Origin: Photobacterium obscurum
GTDB lineage: Bacteria > Pseudomonadota > Gammaproteobacteria > Enterobacterales > Vibrionaceae
Direction of reading: 5' to 3'
DNA length: 64,000 bases
NCBI RefSeq assembly: GCF_026191635.1
Contig: NZ_JAKRRW010000003.1
Span: forward strand, 62,001-126,000
Below the pieces are notes generated by a model. That model did not search any database. It was not told the origin of the DNA and saw only the letters and a program-made list of their open reading frames with translations. The translations under genes were made by a program, and so were the position numbers. This document shows positions 27,680-37,109 of the stretch, piece after piece (the stretch's first letter is position 1; each line of letters opens with the position of its first letter).

Positions 27680-30600
27680 GTGGTGGCTGTATTGATTTAT
27701 TGGTGTCTAGTGTTTGGTAATTCATTTCAATCTACAAACCGACCTCATCGCCTTTCTTTGAAAGGTAGTTTAGTGATTCTGGCGTTGAGTGCGTCTGCTA
27801 CAGGCTGTTTTGACCACTCATCTTCCAAGGCGGATACCGCGCCTTATCAAGCCGGAGAGCGGCCGCATGTTATGTTTGCGCCGCGCAGTCAGCAAATGGA
27901 TTTGGTGAATGACTTACGCTTTGGCTCTCGTTTTGTTCGCGGTATCGATTACCAGACCGCGGATGACGGAGTCGTAAGCATCAATGGCCGTCGCGGCCTA
28001 ACAATAGCGGATAGCGATGGCTTCTCGACCAGTGCGCAGTTTGACGTGACGTTTAGCCAGCCGCTGGATCCTGGTAGTGTGTCATTTTCAGGCCCAACCC
28101 AGAATATTTTCCTGTTACCGCTGAAACCTAACGGCAATGACTACTTCTCTCTGGAGCGCTATCCGGGCAACGGCAGCAAGCTGATCGATGAGACTAAACT
28201 GGCGCAGCTGCAGTTCCGTGCCAATGTCGTGACGTTGGACGGTGAGGCCAGTGTGTTGCGAATCAGTCCGCTGGTACCACTGGCACCTAAGACCAAGTAC
28301 TTGGTGATCCTGACTAATACCCTGCGTGATACGGAGGGGCGGTCAATAGTTGCAGCCGATGATTATTACCATCTGAGTCATCCCGCGGAGCTAGCAGCAG
28401 ATACCGCGTTGAAGGGCGTAGTTTCCCGTTGGCATGATATGGCTGGCGACGCCCTGGTGGCGATTGCGGGCGGTTTTGCTGCCAACGGCAAGCAAAGTTA
28501 TCTGTCGAGCGACAGGAAAAAAGCGGGTGAACAAATCGCCCATGCCTTTACCTTGACGACGACATCCGGAACCGAGCAACTTGAGGCACTTGCCAGTCCC
28601 AAGGCTGCGTTGATCAACCAAGGGATGACTGCGCAGGAAGCTGATGCCATTTTGACGTCGGTTTCGAGCGGGCATGAAATGCCTCATTCGCGCAAAGTCG
28701 GCATTATTCGCCGCGATTTGACGATTGGCGATATGCTGGATCCGTTTCTGCAACAGCTGGGGGGGATTTTTACTGCACTGGACAGTGAGTCTCTGGCATT
28801 GCAGTTTGGCATGACAGTAGAACAAGTTGACCAGCTCAAGCAGCAATATGGTGACTTTACCTTGAGTGGCTCGCTACTGGATACCTTGCTTTATAATGGC
28901 TTCGGTTTTGATTACCCGAGCGTTAAGTTTGTTCAGGGCCATATTACCCTACCGTACTTCCTGGCGGCGCCAGAGCTCGATCAACAAGGCCACATTGATC
29001 AAGCCTCACTGGCTCAATTTTCCAATGATGAGTGGAAATTTAATGCACAGGAACTTGCAGCGACAAGCAATAATTCGAAAGCGGCGTTTCCGTATCCTGA
29101 GCAGCAGGCTGAATATAAAGTACCATTCTTGGTGACTTTGCCGGAAGCACAGCACAAACCCGAGCAGGGTTGGCCGGTGGTGATTTTTCAACACGGTATC
29201 TTAGGTGATCGTAGTAACAGTTTCCCAGCGGGGATGGCCCTGGCGTCTCTGTGTGATAAGGAACGTCCAGAAAATGACTGCTTTGCGACGATTGCGATGG
29301 ACTTGCCGCTGCATGGTATTTCGCCGCAGTTGCTGGTTGGCAGCGCTGCTCTTCCATCTCCGTTTATCGGTTTTGGTATGGACTCGCTTCGTGCGGAAAC
29401 GAATGCCAAGCTACAGGCTCTGGATCCATCCTTAGAATCTTATCAACAGCAAAAAAATGAACTGGACACCCGACTTCATGAAATGGACGGTATCGTCGAG
29501 CGTCATTTTGGGGCGACCCGTACCCCGGCAGGCCACCTAGCGACAATGCGTTGGCAGAGTAATGATCTCTTCGGTAGTTCGGGCTCTACCTTTATGAACT
29601 TCAGTAATGTGCTGAGTCAGCGTGATCGTATGCATCAAGCTATTTCAGATCTGCTTAACCTGAATGCAAGTTTGGCGGATATCGATCTTGATGGTGACGG
29701 TGAAGGTGATTTTGACACTAGCCGGGTGTACTTTGTCGGCCACTCGCTGGGTGGTGTACTGGGTATGCCGTTTGTTGCGGTGAACAATGATCCGCAAGTG
29801 CAGCAGCATAATGTGAACCTGCCAAAAATCCAGGCGGCAGCACTGTTGACCACAGGTGGCGGAGTGCCGAAATTGCTTGAGCACTCTCCAGGTTTCCGAC
29901 CAGAAATTCTGGGGGCACTTCAGCACCTGAGTACTAAGCAATCACTGAATTTGGGCTCCAAGGCATTCGAACACTACTTCTATACTCTGCAGAGTGTGAT
30001 TGACGGTGTAGATCCAGTGAACTTTGCGGCCAAGTTGAAAGCGGGCGATACCGGTATTTATATGGCAGAGGTTGTTGGTGGCGCACCGGTTATTGACGGA
30101 AATGGTTACCAGCAATACACCGCGGAAGGTGAACCGTTGTTCACGTTGCCGGATCAGACAATCCCCAATAGTGCCGATGGCAAGCCTGTTGAGCCTCAAG
30201 AGGGGAGTATTGCCGCTCCGTTGGCTGGCACCGAGCCGATGATTAAACTGATGGGGCTGCAGTCGCTTAAACCAGGGGCTGAGTCGGTCAATCAAAGCTT
30301 TTCGGCTAGTGCTGAAACCGGCGAACCGCTGAAGGTGGTTGCTCGTTTTAACCGTGGTAACCATGTATCGCCGGTGATGGCGCTGGAGAATATTCAGCGT
30401 CTCTTGGCGGATAACCAGGAACTCGTGGCAATATTGAAATCATCAGGTATTTCGCTGAAGCACTACCCGCTGGTTCACCTTGCGGCGGATTCGCTTAAGC
30501 GCTCGGGCGGGCTATTCCTTGAGATGACCGGCCATGTTAGTGATTTCTTTACTCACAACGGTATGAAAGTTGCGGTGAACGATGCTGGCCTCTTAAGTCG

Positions 30601-31870
30601 AATTGACCCGCATGACGGGGATATCCCACAACCACTGATAACCTTGGCCAAGCGAGCGCCGGTCACTTGCCTGTTGGGTGAGGAATGTATCATTGATAAC
30701 GACGACGGTGCATTTGAACGAGTTGGTAAAAGCTGGACTGCTGTAAGTGATCGGGCTGGTGATACCCATGGAGAGACCTACGCCTATGCATCTGATTATG
30801 ATGATCATGCCGCATGGTGGTTCCGTGTCGATAAGCCAGGCACGTATCGGGTGTTGATGCGTACGCCGTCTGATTTTGCTCAGGGGTGGACAACACACTA
30901 TGCGACAACTGGCGCCCGATATAACGTGTTCTCGTCTGCCGGTGAATCTGGCGATAAGCTATTTAACCTGGTCAAAGGGGTAAACTATGAGGCACCGTTT
31001 GACTATCCGCTGGCACCAAACGGTGAATATGTCGAGCTGGGTGAGTTTGTCTTTGACGACTTGAATCGTGACTACAAAGTGACGTTGCACAACCGCAGTG
31101 CAGAATACAGCATGACAGGGCCGCTGATTGCCGATGCTATCAAGATTGAATATGTCTCGGCCAATACCAATATGTCGGCGGCAGGTGAGCTGCAACGACT
31201 TGTTGAGAAAGCGGAAGATATTGTGAGTTCAGTGTTGGTGGGCGAGCTACCTGGTCAGTATTCGCAGCAGGCTGTGGATGCGCTGAAAGTTGCGCTGAAT
31301 GAGTTCAAATTGACTGCTGCTAATGGTGCGATGTCGGTGACAGAGATGCAGACCTTGAAGCAACAGCTTGAAGCGGATTTGGCCTCCTTTAAGGATGGCA
31401 TGGTGCCAGATTTAACATGTGTCGCTCCAAGCTGCGTTAGCATTGACCCAGCAGGTACGGTAATGGATCATCGATCTGTTAACTTTTCTGAGGCTATTGC
31501 TGGAGTACTGAAAACTTCGGATTATGGACAGGCTGGGGAGGACTATATGTTCTACACTGATTCATCCGCGGTTGCAGAATGGCATTTTGAAGTGGCGCAA
31601 ACAGGCCTGTATCAGGTGACATTCAATTCTCCTGGTGGTTTTGGCTATTGGCATGGTTATGGCTCTGATAAAACACAGTATCAATTGCTGCAAGGTGAGC
31701 AGGTTTTTGCAACGATAACTGCTGATTTATATAATAATAGTTATGCTTTTTCTCCACTGTCTACGTCGCAGTTAGAAGCGGGGAAGCAATATACCGTTAG
31801 AATTACAGGTGCCTATTCTGGTTATGGTATTGCTGCTGATACCATTAAAGTGACTTATCAGTCAGAGTAA
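27680..31870 (+). CDS. VolA/Pla-1-type surface lipase lipoprotein with C-terminal binding modules
   Basis: A 1396-aa predicted lipoprotein (hydrophobic segment then lipobox ATGC, C43). Residues about 60-800 resemble the Pla-1/cef lipase family that includes VolA, a surface lysophospholipase of Vibrio: an N-terminal 'virulence factor lipase' part (FSQPLDPGSVSF, PLAPKTKYLVILT), an alpha/beta hydrolase region (PVVIFQHGILGDRS), the nucleophile S689 in GHSLGG, and a D-rich calcium-like loop (DLDGDGEGDFD, 669-679) just before it. Family members are usually near 800 aa. Here two golvesin/xanthan-lyase-like beta modules follow (about 1004-1160 and 1254-1395), joined by a helical FIVAR-like linker with a GQY motif. 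There is no ATG: candidates are GTG 27680, GTG 27710 and TTG 27758, the last giving the most normal signal peptide. Confidence 0.82.
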   Translation: MVAVLIYWCLVFGNSFQSTNRPHRLSLKGSLVILALSASATGCFDHSSSKADTAPYQAGERPHVMFAPRSQQMDLVNDLRFGSRFVRGIDYQTADDGVVSINGRRGLTIADSDGFSTSAQFDVTFSQPLDPGSVSFSGPTQNIFLLPLKPNGNDYFSLERYPGNGSKLIDETKLAQLQFRANVVTLDGEASVLRISPLVPLAPKTKYLVILTNTLRDTEGRSIVAADDYYHLSHPAELAADTALKGVVSRWHDMAGDALVAIAGGFAANGKQSYLSSDRKKAGEQIAHAFTLTTTSGTEQLEALASPKAALINQGMTAQEADAILTSVSSGHEMPHSRKVGIIRRDLTIGDMLDPFLQQLGGIFTALDSESLALQFGMTVEQVDQLKQQYGDFTLSGSLLDTLLYNGFGFDYPSVKFVQGHITLPYFLAAPELDQQGHIDQASLAQFSNDEWKFNAQELAATSNNSKAAFPYPEQQAEYKVPFLVTLPEAQHKPEQGWPVVIFQHGILGDRSNSFPAGMALASLCDKERPENDCFATIAMDLPLHGISPQLLVGSAALPSPFIGFGMDSLRAETNAKLQALDPSLESYQQQKNELDTRLHEMDGIVERHFGATRTPAGHLATMRWQSNDLFGSSGSTFMNFSNVLSQRDRMHQAISDLLNLNASLADIDLDGDGEGDFDTSRVYFVGHSLGGVLGMPFVAVNNDPQVQQHNVNLPKIQAAALLTTGGGVPKLLEHSPGFRPEILGALQHLSTKQSLNLGSKAFEHYFYTLQSVIDGVDPVNFAAKLKAGDTGIYMAEVVGGAPVIDGNGYQQYTAEGEPLFTLPDQTIPNSADGKPVEPQEGSIAAPLAGTEPMIKLMGLQSLKPGAESVNQSFSASAETGEPLKVVARFNRGNHVSPVMALENIQRLLADNQELVAILKSSGISLKHYPLVHLAADSLKRSGGLFLEMTGHVSDFFTHNGMKVAVNDAGLLSRIDPHDGDIPQPLITLAKRAPVTCLLGEECIIDNDDGAFERVGKSWTAVSDRAGDTHGETYAYASDYDDHAAWWFRVDKPGTYRVLMRTPSDFAQGWTTHYATTGARYNVFSSAGESGDKLFNLVKGVNYEAPFDYPLAPNGEYVELGEFVFDDLNRDYKVTLHNRSAEYSMTGPLIADAIKIEYVSANTNMSAAGELQRLVEKAEDIVSSVLVGELPGQYSQQAVDALKVALNEFKLTAANGAMSVTEMQTLKQQLEADLASFKDGMVPDLTCVAPSCVSIDPAGTVMDHRSVNFSEAIAGVLKTSDYGQAGEDYMFYTDSSAVAEWHFEVAQTGLYQVTFNSPGGFGYWHGYGSDKTQYQLLQGEQVFATITADLYNNSYAFSPLSTSQLEAGKQYTVRITGAYSGYGIAADTIKVTYQSE

Positions 31871-31899
31871 TAGCAGAAAAGTAACTCAAACGGTCAAGC

Positions 31900-31926
31900 A
31901 AACCGCCCTCCGGGCGGTTTTTTTTG
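31900..31926 (+). terminator. Terminator after the lipase gene
   Basis: AAACCGCCC / GGGCGGTTT with a 3-base loop (31900-31908, 31912-31920), followed by TTTTTTG. Confidence 0.93.
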
Positions 31927-32068
31927 TTCTCGGGAAAGAGGCGCTTACAAATTAAACACAACTGTTGGCAAAATTTGTAACAGCTAACTATTTTCACTAA
32001 ATATTCTCGCCTTTGTGGATAAAGTGTGGTTAAGCTGAGGGTATGATGTTTGAAAATGGAGGGGCTGG

Positions 32069-32746
32069 ATGATTTTCTTCGACCTTGATAATACCTTGCT
32101 TGATCATGACGGTGCTGAGCAAGATGCTATCCGGAGCTTTGTTGCACGACATCAAAATGACATCATCCCCTATGCTGACAAGCCAGAAGATATTTGGCGC
32201 GAGATCACGGACAAGCACCGGGCGCGTTGGCGTGCCGGCGAACTGAATTTTGAAGAGCAGCGCCGGGCTCGGATCAGCGAGCTGTTCCAGCGACCGCTGA
32301 CAGTGGCAGAGGCTGACCGTTTGTTTGCGGAGTTTTATGCCATTTATCGTCGGCACTGGCGGCTGTTTCCTGATGTGAAACCGGCTCTCGAGCAATTGCG
32401 TAATGTGTCACCGCTGGCGGTGATCACCAATGGATTTAGCTGTCAGCAGGAAGCCAAGTTAGTCAGTACGGGGATCCGAGACTACTTTAGTATGGTGATG
32501 ACCTCCGAGCAGGCTGGTTTTGCCAAGCCCGATAAGCGTATTTTCCTCGCGGCACTGCAATCGGCGAAAGTCAGTCCTGATGAGTGCTGGTTTATTGGTA
32601 ATCACCCCCAAAATGATGCACATGCCGCGCAACATGTTGGCATGAAAGCGGTTTGGCTTAACCGCTTTGGACGGACACAAAAAGTCAATACGCGAGTTGT
32701 CCGTTCGCTGAGCGGTTTTGTGGATCTGGTGAAGACACATCATTAG
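32069..32746 (+). CDS. yjjG: HAD-superfamily phosphatase, YjjG-like nucleotidase
   Basis: A 225-aa cytoplasmic HAD phosphatase. Motif I is DLDNTLLDHD (residues 5-14) with the nucleophile aspartate, motif II is ITNG, motif III is the lysine in FAKPDKRIF, and motif IV is the unusual GNHPQNDAHAAQHVGM, where the more common GD..ND is replaced by GN..QND. A helical cap (about 18-85) marks subclass I. Closest in pattern to YjjG, a house-cleaning 5'-nucleotidase that removes non-canonical pyrimidine nucleotides. The start ATG 32069 has GGAGGGG a few bases upstream. It is preceded by the lipase terminator and so has its own promoter. Confidence 0.75.
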   Translation: MIFFDLDNTLLDHDGAEQDAIRSFVARHQNDIIPYADKPEDIWREITDKHRARWRAGELNFEEQRRARISELFQRPLTVAEADRLFAEFYAIYRRHWRLFPDVKPALEQLRNVSPLAVITNGFSCQQEAKLVSTGIRDYFSMVMTSEQAGFAKPDKRIFLAALQSAKVSPDECWFIGNHPQNDAHAAQHVGMKAVWLNRFGRTQKVNTRVVRSLSGFVDLVKTHH

Positions 32747-32935
32747 CACCAGTAATACAGGCTGAACTTTTTAGACAAGGAATGTCAAAAAACAGTAATC
32801 AAAATGGCTTGAGATACATTGATTTGTTATCAGCTATTTCAGTTGAGTCTAAATCTAATCACACATAAACTATGTGGTTTATTTTTGAACAAGCGGCTCC
32901 TCTGGCACTATTACTTTCATGGAAGAGAGAAGAGA

Positions 32936-33343
32936 ATGGGATACCTCAAACGTAACGGAATGGTAACGGCCGCCCAAGGCTTGGCAGCGCTTGTTATTAT
33001 ATGTTTGCTCAGGTACTTCGATACCTTTGCGGTTATTTTCAGCTTTAAACAGGTCGGTATAGTGCCAAGTATTATAGCCATGCTGGTCTTATTATCCGGC
33101 TTGTCTGCCATTGCGGGCTTGATGCGTGGTGATAAGTGGGGGTTTATCCCTTTGTACTTTTTTATCCCGGCCGCCACGATGTTTTTCGGGTTCAGCCTGA
33201 TCCCTTACATACCGTCCTTGATCGAACCCGAGTACCGGCGTTTGGTGATTATCGCGATTAACAGTAGTGTATTGATTTACGCTGTATTTCTGTTACTCAA
33301 AATGATGGATTCTAATGTCATATTACGTACTGAAAAGTATTGA
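32936..33343 (+). CDS. Small four-helix inner membrane protein, unknown function
   Basis: A 135-aa hydrophobic protein starting at ATG 32936, with a purine-rich ribosome region GGAAGAGAGAAGAGA. Four membrane helices are visible at about residues 11-33, 41-62, 67-91 and 103-121, with short charged loops (MRGDKWG, EPEYRR) and a short basic C-terminal tail (LRTEKY). The open frame extends back to 32819 but without a ribosome site or sensible N-terminus. No family is recognised. It lies between yjjG and glnB with its own intergenic spaces on both sides, so the neighbours do not suggest a role. Confidence 0.65.
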   Translation: MGYLKRNGMVTAAQGLAALVIICLLRYFDTFAVIFSFKQVGIVPSIIAMLVLLSGLSAIAGLMRGDKWGFIPLYFFIPAATMFFGFSLIPYIPSLIEPEYRRLVIIAINSSVLIYAVFLLLKMMDSNVILRTEKY

Positions 33344-33345
33344 TA

Positions 33346-33372
33346 GCGGTAACTACACATTGAGCTTACCGC
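33346..33372 (+). terminator. Possible hairpin after the small membrane protein
   Basis: GCGGTAA / TTACCGC (33346-33352, 33366-33372) with a 13-base loop starts within three bases of the stop codon. No T run follows, so termination is uncertain. Confidence 0.35.
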
Positions 33373-33461
33373 CTTAGATCTGTGATAATGCAGCTAATAT
33401 TAATCAGGCCGTTGGTGTCGCCAAGGCGCGCCAGAGACCTCTGCTCAGCAAAGGACGATGA

Positions 33462-33803
<342 letters not shown>

Positions 33804-33818
33804 AAATCCTTTTGCTTT

Positions 33819-33902
33819 GCTGTTTCATCCTCTCGCTGCATCAGAAGTGCTCATTTATGCTTATAAACTCCGCGCTTCTTCTTTGCTATAGAATGAAACA
33901 GC
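33819..33902. repeat. Structured palindromic repeat, copy 1, after glnB
   Basis: Core: AGAAGTGC (33843-33850) pairs with GCGCTTCT (33872-33879), then an unpaired TCA/CTCC, then TTTAT/ATAAA around the loop GCTT. An outer perfect 10-bp stem GCTGTTTCAT (33819-33828) / ATGAAACAGC (33893-33902) encloses it. The outer stem begins 16 bases after the glnB stop codon, so it could be part of the glnB mRNA. Confidence 0.75.
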
Positions 33903-33933
33903 TTTGCCAAAGAGATTTTAATCAGTAGCGTAA

Positions 33934-34003
33934 CGCTCAATAACAGCATCGGGAGTGCTCATTTATGCGTATAAACTCCGCGCTCCCTCTTTGTTCTTGA
34001 GCG
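33934..34003. repeat. Structured palindromic repeat, copy 2, after glnB
   Basis: Core: GGGAGTGC (33951-33958) pairs with GCGCTCCC (33980-33987), with the same TCA/CTCC internal loop and TTTAT/ATAAA hairpin, loop GCGT. Outer pairings AACA/TGTT (33942-33945, 33992-33995) and CGCTCAA/TTGAGCG (33934-33940, 33997-34003). Compared with copy 1 the core stem differs at two positions and both partners change with it. Confidence 0.75.
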
Positions 34004-34017
34004 ACAGATTTCGCAAT

Positions 34018-34051
34018 AAAAAAGGCTTGCCGAACGGCAAGCCTTTTTTAT
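34018..34051. terminator. Bidirectional terminator between glnB and the yitT-type gene
   Basis: AAAAAAGGCTTGCCG / CGGCAAGCCTTTTTT with a 2-base centre. The two genes converge here and the symmetrical A and T ends fit both. Confidence 0.95.
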
Positions 34052-34069
34052 TGTGTCTAGGTTCTAGGG

Positions 34070-34711
34070 TTAGCTCGTGACTGCCTGGCCGCTGTAGCGT
34101 CCCGGTTTGTGGTTCATGGCTAGTACCAGGTTCAGTATAACGGCACCAAGTACTGACAGAAACAGTACCGCCGGGCTCACCAGGAAGAAAGAGGCGACCA
34201 GAATACAGGTATCAATTCCCATTTGCAGCTTGCCGGCCGACAGGCCAAATTTTTCCTGAAGGAACAGGACTAATACGTTGAAGCCGCCAAGACTGGTCTG
34301 GTGGCGGAATAAAATTAGCATCCCCAGTCCCATTAGCAGGCCGCCGATGACGGCACAGTAGAGAGGTTCAAGGCGACTAATTTCAAGTACGTAGTGAAGG
34401 TTGTCGGTAATGACGGAAACCAAGCCACCAGAAATAACACTGGTTACCGCAAAGGTTTTGCCCATTCGGAACCAGGCCATAAGGTAAAACGGCGTATTGA
34501 GCAGAAAATATAACTGACCAAAGGAAAGATCGACAAACTGGCTTAACAATAGGGCTAATCCAGTTGTCCCGCCAGTTAATAGGTCAGCTTGCTGGAGAAA
34601 GAAAACACCTTGAGAAACGATGAACGTACCGGTGAGAATAGCAATAATATTTTCTTTCAGTGAATGATGATAACCGCTCAAGATAGCACTCCTTATGTAT
34701 GAGGCGTGCAT
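34070..34711 (-). CDS. YitT-family inner membrane protein
   Basis: A 213-aa membrane protein with about five helices and the family hallmark GGTTGLALLLSQF near residue 47, together with LGGFNVLVLFLQEKFGLSAGK. YitT proteins are widespread, have repeated membrane halves, and lack a firm transport assignment. I start at ATG 34711 (MHASYIRSAILS); the open frame begins at 34744, and AAGG lies 14 bases before 34711, so the exact start is unsettled. It converges with glnB. No partner gene is adjacent. Confidence 0.78.
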   Translation of the reverse strand: MHASYIRSAILSGYHHSLKENIIAILTGTFIVSQGVFFLQQADLLTGGTTGLALLLSQFVDLSFGQLYFLLNTPFYLMAWFRMGKTFAVTSVISGGLVSVITDNLHYVLEISRLEPLYCAVIGGLLMGLGMLILFRHQTSLGGFNVLVLFLQEKFGLSAGKLQMGIDTCILVASFFLVSPAVLFLSVLGAVILNLVLAMNHKPGRYSGQAVTS

Positions 34712-35136
34712 GATAATTGGGAATACCTTCAAAAATGAAATCATGTAGATAAAGAGTGAAAAGCCAAGTGTAATCCTATGTTTACGGAGTTGTAAATCAA
34801 CATTTTTAAATTTAACTTGTAATCTGAGAGTTGACTTAAATTAGGTTGCTGGCCATTGTTCCACCAAGATGAAAACAATTCATGCCGTCATTGAAAATAA
34901 ACATGCAGAAATGGTAATAAAAAGTTATTTGAGGACTATCTGATTTAGATCAATTTCTGTAAAATACACCGTTAGATACTGGTCTGACGAAAACGTTTGC
35001 GTCCTTGTGGCGTCTAGCGTTATGCTTTTTTCGTTTTTGCCCAAAATATGTGTTTACCACCAATTCACACAAGGATCTGAATATGTCAGGTTCTTATGTG
35101 AATTAGTATGAGAACAATCTGAGTCAGGAGATACAG
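34712..35136. promoter_or_regulatory. glyA control region: PurR box, FNR/CRP-like site, leader inverted repeat
   Basis: ACGAAAACGTTTGCGT at 34987-35002 differs by one base from the PurR consensus. A TAAAAT -10-like box lies at 34960-34965, so PurR would bind just after the transcription start. CTGATTTAGATCAA at 34940-34953 matches the FNR pattern TTGATnnnnATCAA at nine of ten bases and overlaps the likely -35. In the leader, AATTCACA (35062-35069) pairs with TGTGAATT (35097-35104). The first third of the region is AT-rich and shows nothing else. Confidence 0.6.
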
Positions 35137-36390
35137 ATGCTAAAGCGCGACATGAATATTGCCGATTATGACGCAGAACTTTTTGCAGCCATTCAGGAAG
35201 AAACTGCGCGTCAGGAAGAGCACATCGAGTTGATTGCTTCTGAAAACTACACCAGCCCGCGTGTAATGGAAGCACAAGGTTCTCAGCTAACGAATAAATA
35301 TGCTGAAGGTTACCCAGGTAAGCGTTATTACGGCGGTTGTGAGTATGTAGACAAAGCTGAGCAGCTGGCGATTGACCGTGCTTGCCAGCTTTTTGGTGCT
35401 GAGTACGCGAACGTTCAGCCACACTCTGGCTCACAAGCGAACAATGCTGTTTATATGGCGCTACTGAATGCCGGTGATACGGTACTGGGTATGAGCCTGG
35501 CACATGGCGGCCACTTGACGCACGGCTCACCGGTAAACTTCTCTGGTAAGCTGTATAACATCATTCCATACGGTATCGACGAGAACGGTCAGATCGATTA
35601 TGAAGAGATGGAAGCATTGGCTCTTGAGCACAAGCCAAAGATGATCATTGGTGGTTTCTCTGCTTACTCTCAAGTTGTTGACTGGAAGCGCATGCGTGAA
35701 ATCGCAGACAAAGTAGGCGCGTACTTCTTTGTCGATATGGCGCACGTTGCTGGTCTGATTGCAGCAGGTGTTTACCCGAACCCGGTTCCGCATGCCCATG
35801 TTGTAACGACTACGACGCATAAGACACTGGCTGGTCCTCGTGGTGGTCTGATCCTGTCTAGCGAAGGTGAAGATCTTTACAAGAAACTGAATTCAGCAGT
35901 CTTCCCAGGCGGCCAGGGTGGCCCGCTAATGCACGTTATCGCGGCTAAGGCTGTAGCATTCAAAGAGGCAATGGAGCCAGAGTTCAAGGAGTATCAGGCT
36001 CGCGTGGTTGAAAATGCCAAGGCGATGGTCGGTGAGTTCCTAGAGCGCGGTTACAACATTGTTTCTGGCAGCACAGAAAACCACCTGTTCCTGGTTGACC
36101 TGATCAACAAGAACATCACTGGTAAAGAAGCGGATGCCGCACTCGGCGCTGCAAACATCACTGTGAACAAAAACAGTGTCCCGAACGACCCGCGCAGCCC
36201 GTTTGTAACTTCTGGTATCCGTATCGGTACGCCGGCAATTACTCGCCGTGGTTTCACTGTGGAAGATACCAAGCAGCTAGCCGGTTGGATCTGTGACATT
36301 CTTGATGATATCGAGAACCCGGCAGTGATCGAAGCGACTAAGGCGAAGGTACTAGAGATCTGTAAGCGTCTACCGGTTTACGCATCATAA
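35137..36390 (+). CDS. glyA: Serine hydroxymethyltransferase
   Basis: GlyA interconverts serine and glycine with tetrahydrofolate, supplying glycine and the one-carbon units used in purine synthesis. The 417-aa PLP enzyme has the same length as the E. coli enzyme. Landmarks are [16 protein letters not shown] at the start, the substrate motif [23 protein letters not shown], and the PLP lysine in [17 protein letters not shown] 35137 follows CAGGAG. A PurR-type box upstream ties it to guaB, guaA and purL, which fits the use of its products in purine synthesis. A terminator follows at 36484. Confidence 0.98.
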   Translation: MLKRDMNIADYDAELFAAIQEETARQEEHIELIASENYTSPRVMEAQGSQLTNKYAEGYPGKRYYGGCEYVDKAEQLAIDRACQLFGAEYANVQPHSGSQANNAVYMALLNAGDTVLGMSLAHGGHLTHGSPVNFSGKLYNIIPYGIDENGQIDYEEMEALALEHKPKMIIGGFSAYSQVVDWKRMREIADKVGAYFFVDMAHVAGLIAAGVYPNPVPHAHVVTTTTHKTLAGPRGGLILSSEGEDLYKKLNSAVFPGGQGGPLMHVIAAKAVAFKEAMEPEFKEYQARVVENAKAMVGEFLERGYNIVSGSTENHLFLVDLINKNITGKEADAALGAANITVNKNSVPNDPRSPFVTSGIRIGTPAITRRGFTVEDTKQLAGWICDILDDIENPAVIEATKAKVLEICKRLPVYAS

Positions 36391-36483
36391 TTGCGCCTCA
36401 TCTCTTTGCTGTTGAATGAAATAGCATTGAGTTGAAAGACTATATGATTAAGCGGTGAGTACAGTACGCTGCTAGGATCTGAG

Positions 36484-36517
36484 AAAACGGCACCTTTTTG
36501 GTGCCGTTTTGTTTTTG
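36484..36517 (+). terminator. Terminator after glyA
   Basis: AAAACGGCACC - TTTTT - GGTGCCGTTTT followed by GTTTTTG, 94 bases after the stop codon. Confidence 0.93.
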
Positions 36518-36607
36518 AAGGGCAGAATTAAGAAGAAAAACTATTCTTAAACTCTCTATAAAGGATTGAAATGGGTTACACTGAGTCGACGAAAATTAGG
36601 AGGCGAG

Positions 36608-37057
36608 ATGCATTGTCCTTTTTGTGGTGCAAATGACACCAAAGTAATCGATTCCCGTCTGGTTGCAGATGGCCATCAAGTCCGTCGTCGTCGTCAGTGT
36701 TTGGCTTGTAATGAGCGTTATACGACGTTTGAAACTGCTGAATTAGTCATGCCTAGGGTCATTAAAACCAATGGCAACCGTGATCCGTTCAACGAAGATA
36801 AGCTTCGTGGCGGTATTCAGCGCGCGCTTGAGAAGCGCCCGGTGAGTGCGGATGATATTGAACGTGCGATTAACACCATTAAGTCCCGTCTCCGCGCAAC
36901 GGGTGAACGCGAAGTGCCATCGGAAATGATTGGTAACTTAGTGATGGAAGCGCTGAAAGAGTTGGATAAGGTTGCCTATATCCGTTTTGCTTCTGTCTAT
37001 CGCAGTTTTGAAGATATTCGTGAATTTGGCGAAGAGATCGCCAAATTAGAAAAATAA
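36608..37057 (+). CDS. nrdR: Ribonucleotide reductase regulator NrdR
   Basis: NrdR represses ribonucleotide reductase operons according to (d)ATP levels. The 149-aa protein combines an N-terminal zinc ribbon (C3, C6, C31, C34; [10 protein letters not shown] and [14 protein letters not shown]) with an ATP-cone domain ([19 protein letters not shown] to about 137). ATG 36608 has the strong ribosome site AGGAGG; the frame open from 36566 adds 14 residues and is unlikely. It heads the riboflavin cluster, a conserved arrangement in gammaproteobacteria, and ribD follows after 52 bases. Confidence 0.97.
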   Translation: MHCPFCGANDTKVIDSRLVADGHQVRRRRQCLACNERYTTFETAELVMPRVIKTNGNRDPFNEDKLRGGIQRALEKRPVSADDIERAINTIKSRLRATGEREVPSEMIGNLVMEALKELDKVAYIRFASVYRSFEDIREFGEEIAKLEK

Positions 37058-37109
37058 GTGAGTCAGTTTGTTTTTTCTGACTGACTCTGTGAAGTGAATA
37101 CAAAGCCAG

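Noticed and set aside
27678..27695. ATG at 27678 as the start of the lipase gene
   Set aside because: It is in another frame and stops after five codons; the lipase frame has only GTG and TTG candidates.
32899..32925. TGGCAC...TTTCA resembling a sigma-54 promoter before the small membrane protein
   Set aside because: The -12 GC doublet is missing at the required spacing, and the match lies too close to the start codon.
34745..35136. Possible glycine riboswitch upstream of glyA
   Set aside because: The tandem aptamer sequence landmarks expected for a glycine riboswitch are not visible; PurR and FNR-like sites explain the region better.
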